Assembly: GCA_937885015.1 (NCBI GenBank)
Contig: CALAAS010000041.1
Location: forward strand, 1-64,000
From: an uncultured Clostridium sp.
GTDB lineage: Bacteria > Bacillota > Clostridia > Lachnospirales > Lachnospiraceae
Direction: 5' to 3'
Length of the DNA: 64,000 bases
Shown: positions 31,521 to 39,678 of the stretch, piece after piece
Layout of the letters: each line of letters begins with the position of its first letter
How positions within the stretch are numbered: position 1 is the stretch's first letter
The notes under the pieces: model-generated
Told to the model about the DNA's origin: nothing
The model's input: the letters and a program-made list of their open reading frames with translations, nothing else
The model's database searches: none
Program-made: the position numbers and the translations under genes

Positions 31521-31544
31521 CTTTCATTCTCCTTTTTAACTTCC

Positions 31545-31699
31545 TGTAACTATTCAGGGCGGCGGGAAATCTGGCGCAAAAAGATGGGGCAAGCTTGCTT
31601 GTAAACAGCTTTTTACACCAGATTTCACATCGGAGGAATCTCCGATGCTTCTTGTCCGGCAAAGCCGGACAAGAAGATGCCCCGCCCTGAACCCTTACA
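31545..31699. repeat. MITE-like structured repeat with terminal inverted repeats
   Basis: The ends TGTAACTATTCAGGGCGG (31545-31562) and CCGCCCTGAACCCTTACA (31682-31699) are inverted repeats with three mismatches. Inside are AAATCTGG/CCAGATTT, CATCGGAG/CTCCGATG and a 13-bp stem CTTCTTGTCCGGC/GCCGGACAAGAAG. There is no coding sequence. The size of 155 bp, the inverted ends and the stacked hairpins fit a miniature inverted-repeat element lying in the tyrS leader transcript. Confidence 0.65.
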
Positions 31700-31703
31700 A
31701 TTT

Positions 31704-31772
31704 CCTGCGGCGGGTCACTTTTGCGACAACATTCCTCTCCGCCGCATGGCGATCCTCGCGGAGCGTTTTTTA
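31704..31772. repeat. Dispersed repeat, copy 1
   Basis: This stretch aligns without gaps to 50525-50593 at roughly 83% identity. Both contain the unchanged cores CCTGCGGCG and TCCGCCGCATGGC. It lies directly beside the MITE-like element in the tyrS leader region. Confidence 0.7.
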
Positions 31773-31796
31773 TTTCATAGGACGCATTTTCCTATG

Positions 31797-32147
31797 CAAA
31801 AAAATCCCCGTCCTCAAAAAGGACGGGGAAAACTCCCGTGTTACCACCTTTGTTTACAGAAGGCTCACGCCCGCTGTCTCAGCAGGTACTGCGGCCCAAT
31901 GGCCCTCATACCCGGACGGGATAACGTGCGTCTCTCACGTCGCAGCCTACCAGAGTCACTCCCCTTCGGTGCGCAGCTCCGGGATGTATTCACAGTCTGC
32001 GATGCGCGCGCCTCTCATCCTCCGGCTGCTTTCTGTCCGCTCTTTCAGTCCTGCTACTTGTTCCCTTCCATGCCTTTTGTTAAAGTGCAACTGCCCGGGG
32101 CGGCTCGCCGTCCCGAACGGTTACGTTCATGCTTCAGTTGTATCGTC
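31797..32147 (-). promoter_or_regulatory. Tyr-specific T-box leader of tyrS
   Basis: Read on the minus strand, the leader ends with the T-box core AAGGTGGTAACACGGG (31834-31849). A terminator follows, with a 10-bp GC-rich stem (31805-31829) and seven T. In the stem I region the loop GAATACATCCC contains TAC (31986-31988), the expected tyrosine specifier codon. Uncharged tRNA-Tyr would pair with this codon and with the T-box bulge to prevent termination. The leader is about 350 nt long. Confidence 0.92.
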
Positions 32148-32176
32148 ATTATAAGCACATTTTCCGCCTTTGTCAA
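32148..32176 (-). promoter_or_regulatory. Consensus promoter of the tyrS T-box transcript
   Basis: TTGACA (32171-32176) and TATAAT (32148-32153) with a 17-base spacer form a perfect sigma-A promoter. The -35 box contains the TGA stop codon of mfd (32173-32175). Confidence 0.93.
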
Positions 32177-35100
32177 GGTGTTTTGGCAAGAGATGCCAAC
32201 CCCTCCAGAACCTGCCTGGCCACTGTAACCATTGCTTCGCAGTCCTTATGCTTCTCCTTCCGGTCCTGGTAAAAGAAGTACGGCACATCGCCAGTGCGGA
32301 ACACCAGGCGCCCCTGATACCGCTCAATCAGCGCCGGAATCCCCGACACATCCAGGCTGGCCTTCTGGTACATCTTCAGCGTAAACTCCTGACGGTTAAC
32401 GGCCGCCTCTGTCACGCCCGCCCGATGTGCCACTGCCTTTAAATCCGCAATCCGAAGCAGGTTTTCCACCGGTGCCGGAATATCCCCGAACCGGTCAATC
32501 AGCTCATCCTGCATGTCCATATACTCATCCCGGCTTTCAATCCCGGAAATCCGTTTATACACGTCCAGCTTCTGATACTCATTGCGAATATAGGAGGACG
32601 GAATATAGGCGTCAATGTCACAGTCCACCACCGTCTCGAATTCCTCCGGCTCCTTTTCGCCCTTCAGAGCCAGCACCGCCTCGTTCAAAAGCTTGCAGTA
32701 CAGATCATACCCCACGGCCTCCATATGACCGTGCTGTTCCGCCCCCAGAATATTGCCGGCTCCGCGCAGCTCCAGATCCCGCATGGCGATCTTGATGCCG
32801 CTGCCCAACTCTGTGAACTCCCGGATGGCCTGCAGCCGCTTTTCCGCCTCTTCTCTCAGAAGCTTATCCCGCCGGTACAAAAGGAAGGCATAGGATGTCC
32901 GACTGGACCGCCCCACCCGTCCCCGAATCTGGTAAAGCTGTGAAAGCCCCAGCCGATCCGCATCATGAATAATAATCGTATTGGCATTGGGAATATCCAA
33001 TCCTGTCTCGATAATCGTCGTGGACACCAGCACATCAATATCGCCGCTGACGAAATCCAGCATAATCTTTTCCAGCTCATGTTCATGCATCTGCCCATGG
33101 GCAAACACCACATTGGCATCTGGCGCCAGCATGGCAATGTGATTCGCCACCTCTTCAATATTATTAACCCGGTTGTACACATAATACACCTGACCGCCCC
33201 GGGCCATCTCCCGATGAATTGCCTCCCGGATCATTTCATCGTTATATTCCATGACATACGTCTGAATGGGAAGACGATCCACCGGCGGCTCCTCTAAAAC
33301 GCTCATATCCCGGATCCCGATCAGGCTCATATGGAGCGTCCTGGGAATCGGCGTGGCCGTCAGCGTCAGGACGTCCACATTTTCCTTCAGCTGCTTGATT
33401 TTTTCCTTATGGGTCACACCAAACCGCTGCTCCTCATCAATGATCAGAAGGCCCAGATTTTTAAAAACCACATCCTTCGACAGAACCCGGTGGGTTCCGA
33501 TCAACACATCCACCTGCCCCTTTCGGAGAGAATCCAATGTTTTTTTCTGTTCCGAAGGAGTTCGGAACCGGCACAGAAGATCGACCTTTACCGGAAAATC
33601 CTTCATCCTCTGCACAAACGTATTATAATGCTGCTGCGCCAGAATCGTCGTGGGAACCAGATATACTACCTGCTTGCTCTCCTGAACCGCCTTGAAAGCC
33701 GCCCGCAGAGCAATTTCTGTCTTCCCATACCCCACGTCCCCACAGATCAACCGGTCCATGATCCGACGGCTCTCCATGTCGCGCTTCGTTGCCTCAATGG
33801 CTTCCAGCTGATCTTCCGTCTCCTCAAAGGGAAACATTTCCTCAAACTCCTTCTGCCACACCGTATCCGGGCCATACTGATACCCCTGGCTTTTCTGACG
33901 GGTCGCGTAAAGCTGTACCAGATCCTTTGCAATTTCCTGCACCGCGCCCCGAACCCGGGATTTGGTCTTTTTCCACTCCGTACCCCCTAATTTGTTCAGC
34001 TTTGGAGCCTTGGCGTCTGAACCGGCATATTTTTGAATTCCCTCCAGACGGGTGGCCGGAAGATAGAGAACGCCGTTATCCCGGTATTCCACCTTCAGAT
34101 AATCCTTGATTACCCCATCCTGTTCAATTTTCTCAATCCCCCGGTATATCCCAAGTCCGTGGCTCTCATGCACCACATAGTCTCCAATGGAAAGCTCCGA
34201 AAAACTCTGGATTTTCTTTCCCTGGTATTCCGTCTTTTTCCGCCTTTTCTTCTGGCGGACGCCGCCGAACATATCCCCTTCGGTAATCACAACGAATTTA
34301 ATCAGGGGATATTCAAAACCCCGATGCAGATTCCCATAAGTTACCATAATCTCTCCGGGTTTTACCGTCCCGTTTCCCTCATCGGGACAGAATGCCCGCA
34401 GGTCATAATCCCGCAGATCCCCCGCCAAACGACTGGCTCTCGTCCGGGAACCGGCCAGCAGAACCACCCGGTAATTCCCCTTCTTCCAGCGGGTCAGATC
34501 GCCGATCAGCAGGTCGAATCCATTCTGGTAAGAATTCACATTTTTCACGGAAATACTGTATTTTTTCTCCACCGTCATCCCTGGCAGCTTCTGATCCAAA
34601 CCCAAAAGCAGCAGCGTCCGCTTTTCCATAACCATGGCCATCGCCTCTCTGGCGGAATACAGAAAAGACGCCTGTCCAGGCAGAAGATAGCCGCCTTCCA
34701 GGCGGTGAGACATGCTCTCCCGGAATTCTTCCTCCGTTACCTGTGCTTTTTCCCGGAGCCGCAGCGGCTCGTCCAGAAAAATCGTTACCTGATCCTTCGG
34801 GAAATACTGGAGAAAGGAAACCGTTTCCTTACAGAAGTACCGGATAAAGCTTCCCAGGCCATGCACCCGGATTCCCTCCCGCAGGCTCTCCAGGATCTCC
34901 GACACGGAAGCTTCCATTCTGTATGCTTCCTCCGTCTTCACCTGCTCCCGGAGTTTTTTTACACAGGCTTTCATTTCCTTCTCAATGGCCCTGGCCCCAA
35001 CCTCCACCTGCTCCTTTTTAAGAGCCATCTCCGTAGCCGGATAAATTACCGCCTCCTCCACCTGCTCAATGGAACGCTGACTTTCCGGATCGAAGGTTCG

Positions 35101-35706
35101 GATGGAATCCACTTCATCTCCCCACAGCTCAATCCGGTAGGGAACCTCTTCGGTCAGGGGAAAAATATCAATGATCCCCCCCCGCATGGAAAACTGGCCG
35201 CTTCCATCCACCTGGGCCACCTTTTCATACCCCATCTCCGCCAGGGAACGGACCACCTGGCTCACATCCAGCGTTTCCTCTGCCTGGATTGCCAGGCATC
35301 TCTCCTGCAGCCAGGAAACCGGCAGAAGATGTTCCATCAGGCCGTCAATGGTCGTCACAATCACACCGCCCTTTTCCTCCGCCAGGCGGCGCATAACTGC
35401 CATCCTCTGCCTTGTCAGAAGATTGCCGTGGATATCTGAACTGTAAAACAGCAGATCCCTGGCCGGGTATACCATGACATCCGGATCAAAGCAGCGATAA
35501 TCCTCACAGATCTCCCTGGCCCTCTGGTCCTCATACGTCACGATCAATTTCCAGGGCGTTGCATCCGAAAGCTCGGACATCAGGTGAGCCTTCTGCGAAT
35601 CCAGGCATCCCGTCAGCAAAAGGGGGCCTTTCCCCTGTACGAGATCCTGTCTCAGATCCTGATATTCAATTAACTCCTCCAGTGGGTTCGCAAATAACCT
35701 TCCCAT
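32173..35706 (-). CDS. mfd: Transcription-repair coupling factor
   Basis: Frees stalled RNA polymerase from damaged DNA and recruits UvrA. The 1177-residue protein has the full order: UvrB-like N-terminal domains, the CarD-like RNA-polymerase-interaction domain (IGDYVVHESHGLGIYRGI), the RecG-like translocase with Walker A GDVGYGKTEIA, DEEQ box IIDEEQRFG and TATPIPRT, and the C-terminal TRCF domain. The start is placed at ATG 35706; an upstream GTG at 35730 also keeps the frame. It overlaps the end of pth by 41 bases, so the two genes are coupled. Confidence 0.97.
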   Translation of the reverse strand: MGRLFANPLEELIEYQDLRQDLVQGKGPLLLTGCLDSQKAHLMSELSDATPWKLIVTYEDQRAREICEDYRCFDPDVMVYPARDLLFYSSDIHGNLLTRQRMAVMRRLAEEKGGVIVTTIDGLMEHLLPVSWLQERCLAIQAEETLDVSQVVRSLAEMGYEKVAQVDGSGQFSMRGGIIDIFPLTEEVPYRIELWGDEVDSIRTFDPESQRSIEQVEEAVIYPATEMALKKEQVEVGARAIEKEMKACVKKLREQVKTEEAYRMEASVSEILESLREGIRVHGLGSFIRYFCKETVSFLQYFPKDQVTIFLDEPLRLREKAQVTEEEFRESMSHRLEGGYLLPGQASFLYSAREAMAMVMEKRTLLLLGLDQKLPGMTVEKKYSISVKNVNSYQNGFDLLIGDLTRWKKGNYRVVLLAGSRTRASRLAGDLRDYDLRAFCPDEGNGTVKPGEIMVTYGNLHRGFEYPLIKFVVITEGDMFGGVRQKKRRKKTEYQGKKIQSFSELSIGDYVVHESHGLGIYRGIEKIEQDGVIKDYLKVEYRDNGVLYLPATRLEGIQKYAGSDAKAPKLNKLGGTEWKKTKSRVRGAVQEIAKDLVQLYATRQKSQGYQYGPDTVWQKEFEEMFPFEETEDQLEAIEATKRDMESRRIMDRLICGDVGYGKTEIALRAAFKAVQESKQVVYLVPTTILAQQHYNTFVQRMKDFPVKVDLLCRFRTPSEQKKTLDSLRKGQVDVLIGTHRVLSKDVVFKNLGLLIIDEEQRFGVTHKEKIKQLKENVDVLTLTATPIPRTLHMSLIGIRDMSVLEEPPVDRLPIQTYVMEYNDEMIREAIHREMARGGQVYYVYNRVNNIEEVANHIAMLAPDANVVFAHGQMHEHELEKIMLDFVSGDIDVLVSTTIIETGLDIPNANTIIIHDADRLGLSQLYQIRGRVGRSSRTSYAFLLYRRDKLLREEAEKRLQAIREFTELGSGIKIAMRDLELRGAGNILGAEQHGHMEAVGYDLYCKLLNEAVLALKGEKEPEEFETVVDCDIDAYIPSSYIRNEYQKLDVYKRISGIESRDEYMDMQDELIDRFGDIPAPVENLLRIADLKAVAHRAGVTEAAVNRQEFTLKMYQKASLDVSGIPALIERYQGRLVFRTGDVPYFFYQDRKEKHKDCEAMVTVARQVLEGLASLAKTP

Positions 35707-36298
35707 TCTCCTTCTTTCCCTTCTTCTCACCGCGGGCCGCCCCGTTAAAATGGTTCATAGCCGCGTCAATGCCCTCCGTCAGCATGGACACAGCCGCCGC
35801 TGCGCCATCCCGGTAAGCTGTCTCCATCATTTCCTGCTCGCCCTTTGAAAAACGGCCCAGCACATAATCCGCCAGATCCATCCTCTCCGGCTTTTCTCCG
35901 ACTCCCACCCGGATCCGCGGGAATTCCTGGGTTCCCAAATGGGCAATAATATTTTTAATTCCGTTATGTCCCCCGGCGCTTCCCTTTTTCCGGATCCGCA
36001 GCGCCCCGGGTTCCAGACTGATATCGTCATAAATGACAATCAGTTCACTCGGATCTACCTTATAATAATCCAGCACCGCCCGGATACTCTCTCCGCTCAG
36101 ATTCATAAAGGTCTGCGGTTTTACCAAAATGACCTTATTCCCTTCAATCACGCCTTTTCCGATCAGGGCTTTGTGGGCCCTCTCTTTTACGTCAATTCCA
36201 AAGCGGTCCGCCAACTGATCCAGCGTCATAAATCCCACATTGTGGCGGCTTCCCTCATACTGCTTCCCCGGATTTCCCAGGCCTGCTATCACATACAT
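35666..36298 (-). CDS. pth: Peptidyl-tRNA hydrolase
   Basis: Recycles peptidyl-tRNA released from ribosomes. Of the 210 residues, the first 185 are the standard Pth fold with the catalytic His20 in SRHNVGF. Asn10 is in GLGNPGKQYEG, and KPQTFMNLSG and the GSAGGHNGIK lid are also present. An unusual basic tail of about 25 residues (AARGEKKGKKENGK) extends beyond the normal end and overlaps mfd. Upstream on the plus strand a hairpin AAGCG-TAGA-CCC/GGG-TCTA-CGCTT lies at 36342-36381. Confidence 0.96.
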   Translation of the reverse strand: MYVIAGLGNPGKQYEGSRHNVGFMTLDQLADRFGIDVKERAHKALIGKGVIEGNKVILVKPQTFMNLSGESIRAVLDYYKVDPSELIVIYDDISLEPGALRIRKKGSAGGHNGIKNIIAHLGTQEFPRIRVGVGEKPERMDLADYVLGRFSKGEQEMMETAYRDGAAAAVSMLTEGIDAAMNHFNGAARGEKKGKKENGKVICEPTGGVN

Positions 36299-36432
36299 CT
36301 TCTATTCTCCTTCAAATCAATTTCCCTTTTTCAGACATGCCTTAAAGCGCTAGATCCCGGAATCAGGGGGTCTAACGCTTTTGTGGTTTTTATTCTAACA
36401 GGCTTTCCCGGGAAAGTAAAGGGTTAAAAAGA

Positions 36433-36461
36433 TTGATTCCCCCTCTCAAATATGGTAAACT
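36433..36461 (+). promoter_or_regulatory. Promoter of the FAD oxidoreductase gene
   Basis: TTGATT (36433-36438) and TAAACT (36456-36461) with a 17-base spacer, 35 bases before the ATG. Confidence 0.65.
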
Positions 36462-36495
36462 TGAACTGTTTATAGTAAATAAAGGGGTGTTACAC

Positions 36496-37950
36496 ATGTC
36501 AGAAATAACCAAAACTGCAGATCGCAGCACACAGCCTGACGCAACCCGTCAGGCCGATGTGATTATTATCGGAGCCGGACCATCCGGCATTTTTTGCGCC
36601 TATGAACTGATTCTGGCGCGTCCGGATTTAAAAATCTTGATGATTGAAAAAGGGCGTCCCATTGAAAAACGGGTCTGCCCCAAACGAAAAACAAAAGTAT
36701 GCATGGGCTGCAAGCCCTGCGCCATTACCACTGGATTTGCCGGAGCTGGCGCTTTCTCCGATGGAAAGCTCTCCCTTTCTCCAGATGTGGGCGGAAACCT
36801 GCCGGAGATCCTTGGCTACGACAAAGCCCTGGAGCTGATTCAGGAGTCAGACCGCATCTATCTGAAATTCGGCGCCGATGAAAACGTCTACGGCATTGAC
36901 AAACAGAAGGAACTTCAGGAGATCCGCCGCAAAGCCATCAATGCCAACCTGAAACTGATCGAATGCCCGATCCGCCATCTTGGTACGGAGGAGGGTTATA
37001 AGATCTATACCCGCCTGCAGCATTTCCTGGAAGAAAGAGGCGTGGAGATGATGTTCAACACCATGGTCACGGATATCCGCATCGAAAACGGCACCGCCAC
37101 AGCGGTAGAAACGGATCAGGGCCAGATCATCGAAGGAAACGAAATCATCGCCGCCATCGGCCGTGAAGGCTCCGACTGGTTCAGCCACATCTGTTCCCGC
37201 CACGATATCGAAACCCAGGTGGGGACCGTGGATATCGGCGTCCGCGTAGAAGTGCGGGATGAGGTCATGGAGTTCCTCAACAAAAACCTCTATGAAGCCA
37301 AACTGGTCTACTACACACCGACCTTTGACGATAAGGTTCGTACCTTCTGCACCAATCCCTCCGGCGAGGTGGCGACAGAATACTACGAAAACGGATTGGC
37401 TGTGGTCAACGGTCATGCCTACAAATCCCAGGAATACAAAACCAACAATACAAACTTTGCACTCCTGGTATCCAAAAACTTTACAAAACCCTTCAAGACG
37501 CCCATCGAGTACGGCAAACACATTGCCCAGCTCAGCAACATGCTCTGTGACGGAAAAATCCTGGTGCAGACCTTCGGAGATTTCCAGAGGGGACGCCGCA
37601 CTACCGAAGAGCGCTTATGCCGCAATAACCTGATCCCCACCCTAAAGGATGCCGTTCCCGGCGACCTGTCCCTGGTGCTTCCTCACCGGATCATGGTGGA
37701 TCTCAAGGAAATGCTGTTGGCTCTCGACAAGGTAACGCCTGGCATTGCCAGCGATGAAACGCTGCTGTACGGCGTGGAGGTTAAATTCTACTCCAACAAG
37801 GTGGTTGTCAACCAGGATTTTGAGACCAATATTCGCGGCCTCCGGGCCATCGGAGACGGCGCATCCGTAACACGCGGACTCCAGCAGGCGTCTGCCAATG
37901 GAATCAGCGTTGCCAGAAGCATTCTCCGGAAACTGGAAGAAAAAGCCTGA
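36496..37950 (+). CDS. FAD-dependent dehydrogenase (NAD(P)/FAD oxidoreductase family)
   Basis: The 484-residue protein begins at ATG 36496 behind AAGGGG; the open frame extends further only by chance. Residues near 22-50 form the FAD-binding dinucleotide fold (VIIIGAGPSGIFCAYEL, then IEKG). The CPKRKTKVCMGCKPC stretch with four Cys follows at about 60-75, and GFAGAGAFSDGKL comes next. The C-terminus has GDGASVTRGLQQASANG, a second FAD contact. This is the uncharacterised FAD-dependent dehydrogenase family (COG2509-like). Substrate and partner are unknown. The Cys cluster could bind a metal or form disulfides. It is transcribed alone, with its own promoter and terminator. Confidence 0.9.
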   Translation: MSEITKTADRSTQPDATRQADVIIIGAGPSGIFCAYELILARPDLKILMIEKGRPIEKRVCPKRKTKVCMGCKPCAITTGFAGAGAFSDGKLSLSPDVGGNLPEILGYDKALELIQESDRIYLKFGADENVYGIDKQKELQEIRRKAINANLKLIECPIRHLGTEEGYKIYTRLQHFLEERGVEMMFNTMVTDIRIENGTATAVETDQGQIIEGNEIIAAIGREGSDWFSHICSRHDIETQVGTVDIGVRVEVRDEVMEFLNKNLYEAKLVYYTPTFDDKVRTFCTNPSGEVATEYYENGLAVVNGHAYKSQEYKTNNTNFALLVSKNFTKPFKTPIEYGKHIAQLSNMLCDGKILVQTFGDFQRGRRTTEERLCRNNLIPTLKDAVPGDLSLVLPHRIMVDLKEMLLALDKVTPGIASDETLLYGVEVKFYSNKVVVNQDFETNIRGLRAIGDGASVTRGLQQASANGISVARSILRKLEEKA

Positions 37951-37979
37951 CACACAAAACATTTTATAAGTACAGACAA

Positions 37980-38024
37980 GGGACTGTGAAAAAAGGAAAC
38001 TCCTTTTTCCACAGTCCCGTTTTA
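37980..38024 (+). terminator. Strong terminator after the FAD oxidoreductase gene
   Basis: GGGACTGTG-AAAAAGG pairs with CCTTTTT-CACAGTCCC (37980-38018), followed by GTTTTA. Confidence 0.9.
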
Positions 38025-38092
38025 TGTATATCCCATTTTTACACCGCCATTACCAGGCTCCAGGCCAGAAGCAGATGGTTGACCATCAAAAG

Positions 38093-38650
38093 CTACTGCA
38101 GCAGCGCAAAAGTCGGGTAGCTTTTCTCCGCCCGCGCCCTCTGCTCCGGCGTTTTCCTGCCCAGTTCCCGGATCCTCCGCCAGATTCCCACACACCATCC
38201 CAGAAGATCCAGCGCCGCCGTTCCCACAAACAGGAATCTCCAGGCAATACTTCCTGCCCCCGACGCCGGTTCCGCAAATACCTGTGTGGCCGCAATGATG
38301 GCAAAAGCGGCCAGAAGCGCCAGAAACCCGCCTGCCCCCTGCATCCACATCTTCTTTCTCAGATCTTCCGGAACCTCATAGTCTGCCACTTCGCCCTGAT
38401 CCTCCAGTTCACAGACCTGAAACCATTTGTGGGAACCCAGGCATTTTACCCGTTCCCGGCATTCCGGCTGCCCCGCTAATCTTCCCTGCTCCGGCATGAC
38501 CAGATAATACCGCTCCTGCGGCTCCTGTCTGGCAAAGGAATCCAGCGCCGCCGTACTCTGCTCCAGGATCCACCCCTTTGCAGCCATATTATGATAATAT
38601 CTTTCCATTTCCCGGTAGTTCAGCAGAACCAGGGGGCGAAATACGTTCAT
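38093..38650 (-). CDS. DUF2812 membrane protein
   Basis: The 185-residue protein has an N-terminal soluble part with the DUF2812 pattern (YREMERYYHNMAAKGWILE, then a CLGSHKWFQVCE stretch near 70-81). Two membrane spans follow at about 103-123 and 135-155. Such proteins are often encoded beside PadR-type regulators, but none is seen here. Function is unknown. The nearest gene upstream on this strand is the small DUF3791-like gene, 28 bases away. Confidence 0.75.
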   Translation of the reverse strand: MNVFRPLVLLNYREMERYYHNMAAKGWILEQSTAALDSFARQEPQERYYLVMPEQGRLAGQPECRERVKCLGSHKWFQVCELEDQGEVADYEVPEDLRKKMWMQGAGGFLALLAAFAIIAATQVFAEPASGAGSIAWRFLFVGTAALDLLGWCVGIWRRIRELGRKTPEQRARAEKSYPTFALLQ

Positions 38651-38678
38651 CCGGTTCCTCCTCTAATGATCATTACTC

Positions 38679-38894
38679 TTAATGCTTCTTTCCCTGGTAT
38701 TCCTGTCTCAATTCTTCTGCCAGGTATGCATCGCTCATACAATGCATATCAGAAACGCCGTCGCGCATCAGCTGATAAACTTCGGAATGATAAAAAAAAT
38801 CCAATGCCGCATCCAGAGAAAGACCCTGCTGCCCCGCAAAGCACTCGATGACACGGCTGTATTTTTTCTGAAGCAAAATCGGGTTCGCTGTCAT
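38679..38894 (-). CDS. DUF3791-like small protein (second of the operon)
   Basis: A 71-residue helical protein with ALDFFYHSEVYQLMRDGVSDMHCMSDAYLAEEL, a pattern I associate with small proteins encoded next to DUF3990. Its ATG overlaps the stop of the DUF3990 gene by four bases, indicating translational coupling. Its size, acidic nature and coupling suggest a possible antitoxin or partner. The family name is from memory and not certain. Confidence 0.65.
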   Translation of the reverse strand: MTANPILLQKKYSRVIECFAGQQGLSLDAALDFFYHSEVYQLMRDGVSDMHCMSDAYLAEELRQEYQGKKH

Positions 38895-39361
38895 AGTATT
38901 TCACTTCCTTTAAAATGCAGCAGAGATAGCGCTTTCTCTGTGCGAAAACAAATTTGCAGATTCGGCATTTCATAGCACAAACGCTTAATAGCCTCTGTTT
39001 TATCAATCAGGCCGTCAAAGAACAGTTCCACTGTATTGAACACCTTATCATTGGCAACGCCACCCACAACAAGGTCATACTCTGTCGTATCCTTTCCACT
39101 GCGACAGTCCAAAATGAAATCCAGCCATTCTTCTGAATAGGAATCAAATTTTAGTATTTTCAGTTCCGTTTCCCGCCTTTCATCATACTCATACCGAGAA
39201 ATTATACTATTTTTTCCACGGCGTTTGAACTTTCTACACCACTTCGCAGCCTGTTCATACAGCGGTGTGGCATAAAAGCCGCGCCCGAAATCTACATTGG
39301 GGCGGGAATGGATCAAGTCCGGCTTAGCAATCTCCAAAAAGGAACCATGATAAAGAATCAC
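38891..39361 (-). CDS. DUF3990 protein, possible ADP-ribosyltransferase-like toxin
   Basis: The 156-residue protein begins MILYHGSF and has DFGRGFYATPLYEQAAKW near residues 25-42. It ends with NDKVFNTVELFFDGLIDKTEAI. The H-G at the start, the Tyr-containing GFYAT strand and a late Glu are reminiscent of the H-Y-E core of PARP-like ADP-ribosyltransferases, to which DUF3990 has been related. It overlaps both neighbouring small genes by four bases, so the three are made together. A toxin role with one or both neighbours as antitoxin is an inference. Confidence 0.7.
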   Translation of the reverse strand: MILYHGSFLEIAKPDLIHSRPNVDFGRGFYATPLYEQAAKWCRKFKRRGKNSIISRYEYDERRETELKILKFDSYSEEWLDFILDCRSGKDTTEYDLVVGGVANDKVFNTVELFFDGLIDKTEAIKRLCYEMPNLQICFRTEKALSLLHFKGSEIL

Positions 39362-39603
39362 ACTTCCACCCCTCTTTCTCTCATCACATCAAGGAGGTCA
39401 TCTACAATATATTCCCGGCTCTGGGTATGCAGCATTTCATACTCCGGCAAAATATAGCCGTTCAAAATGTCGCTCTGTTCGGTAAATGCCTGGTAAACAC
39501 GCTCTGCATTTACCCTCAGCTTTGCCGCCACGTTTTCAATACAAAATACGGCAAACTCCAACTCACTGGAATTTTTGATTTTTCCATCCGTCATTATTGA
39601 CAA
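39358..39603 (-). CDS. DUF3791-like small protein (first of the operon)
   Basis: The 81-residue protein reads ELEFAVFCIENVAAKLRVN, then VYQAFTEQSDIL, a LHTQSREYIVDDLLDVM segment and RGVEV. This is the DUF3791 pattern commonly found before DUF3990. The first gene of a three-gene overlapping operon, it may be the antitoxin. The start is either the first ATG or the in-frame ATG three codons later. Confidence 0.7.
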   Translation of the reverse strand: MSIMTDGKIKNSSELEFAVFCIENVAAKLRVNAERVYQAFTEQSDILNGYILPEYEMLHTQSREYIVDDLLDVMRERGVEV

Positions 39604-39678
39604 AGCCTCCTATCTTTTCCGCAGCCTCTGCAAAATGCATTCTCTTTTTTGTAACTGTTCAGGACGGGCGCCTTTTTT

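Noticed and set aside
31645..32228. Protein-coding genes in the tyrS upstream region
   Set aside because: The open frames cross the T-box core, its terminator and the repeats; no ribosome binding site or domain supports them.
34033..35439. A 468-residue plus-strand open frame
   Set aside because: It is antisense to mfd and has low-complexity composition typical of shadow frames in GC-rich genes.
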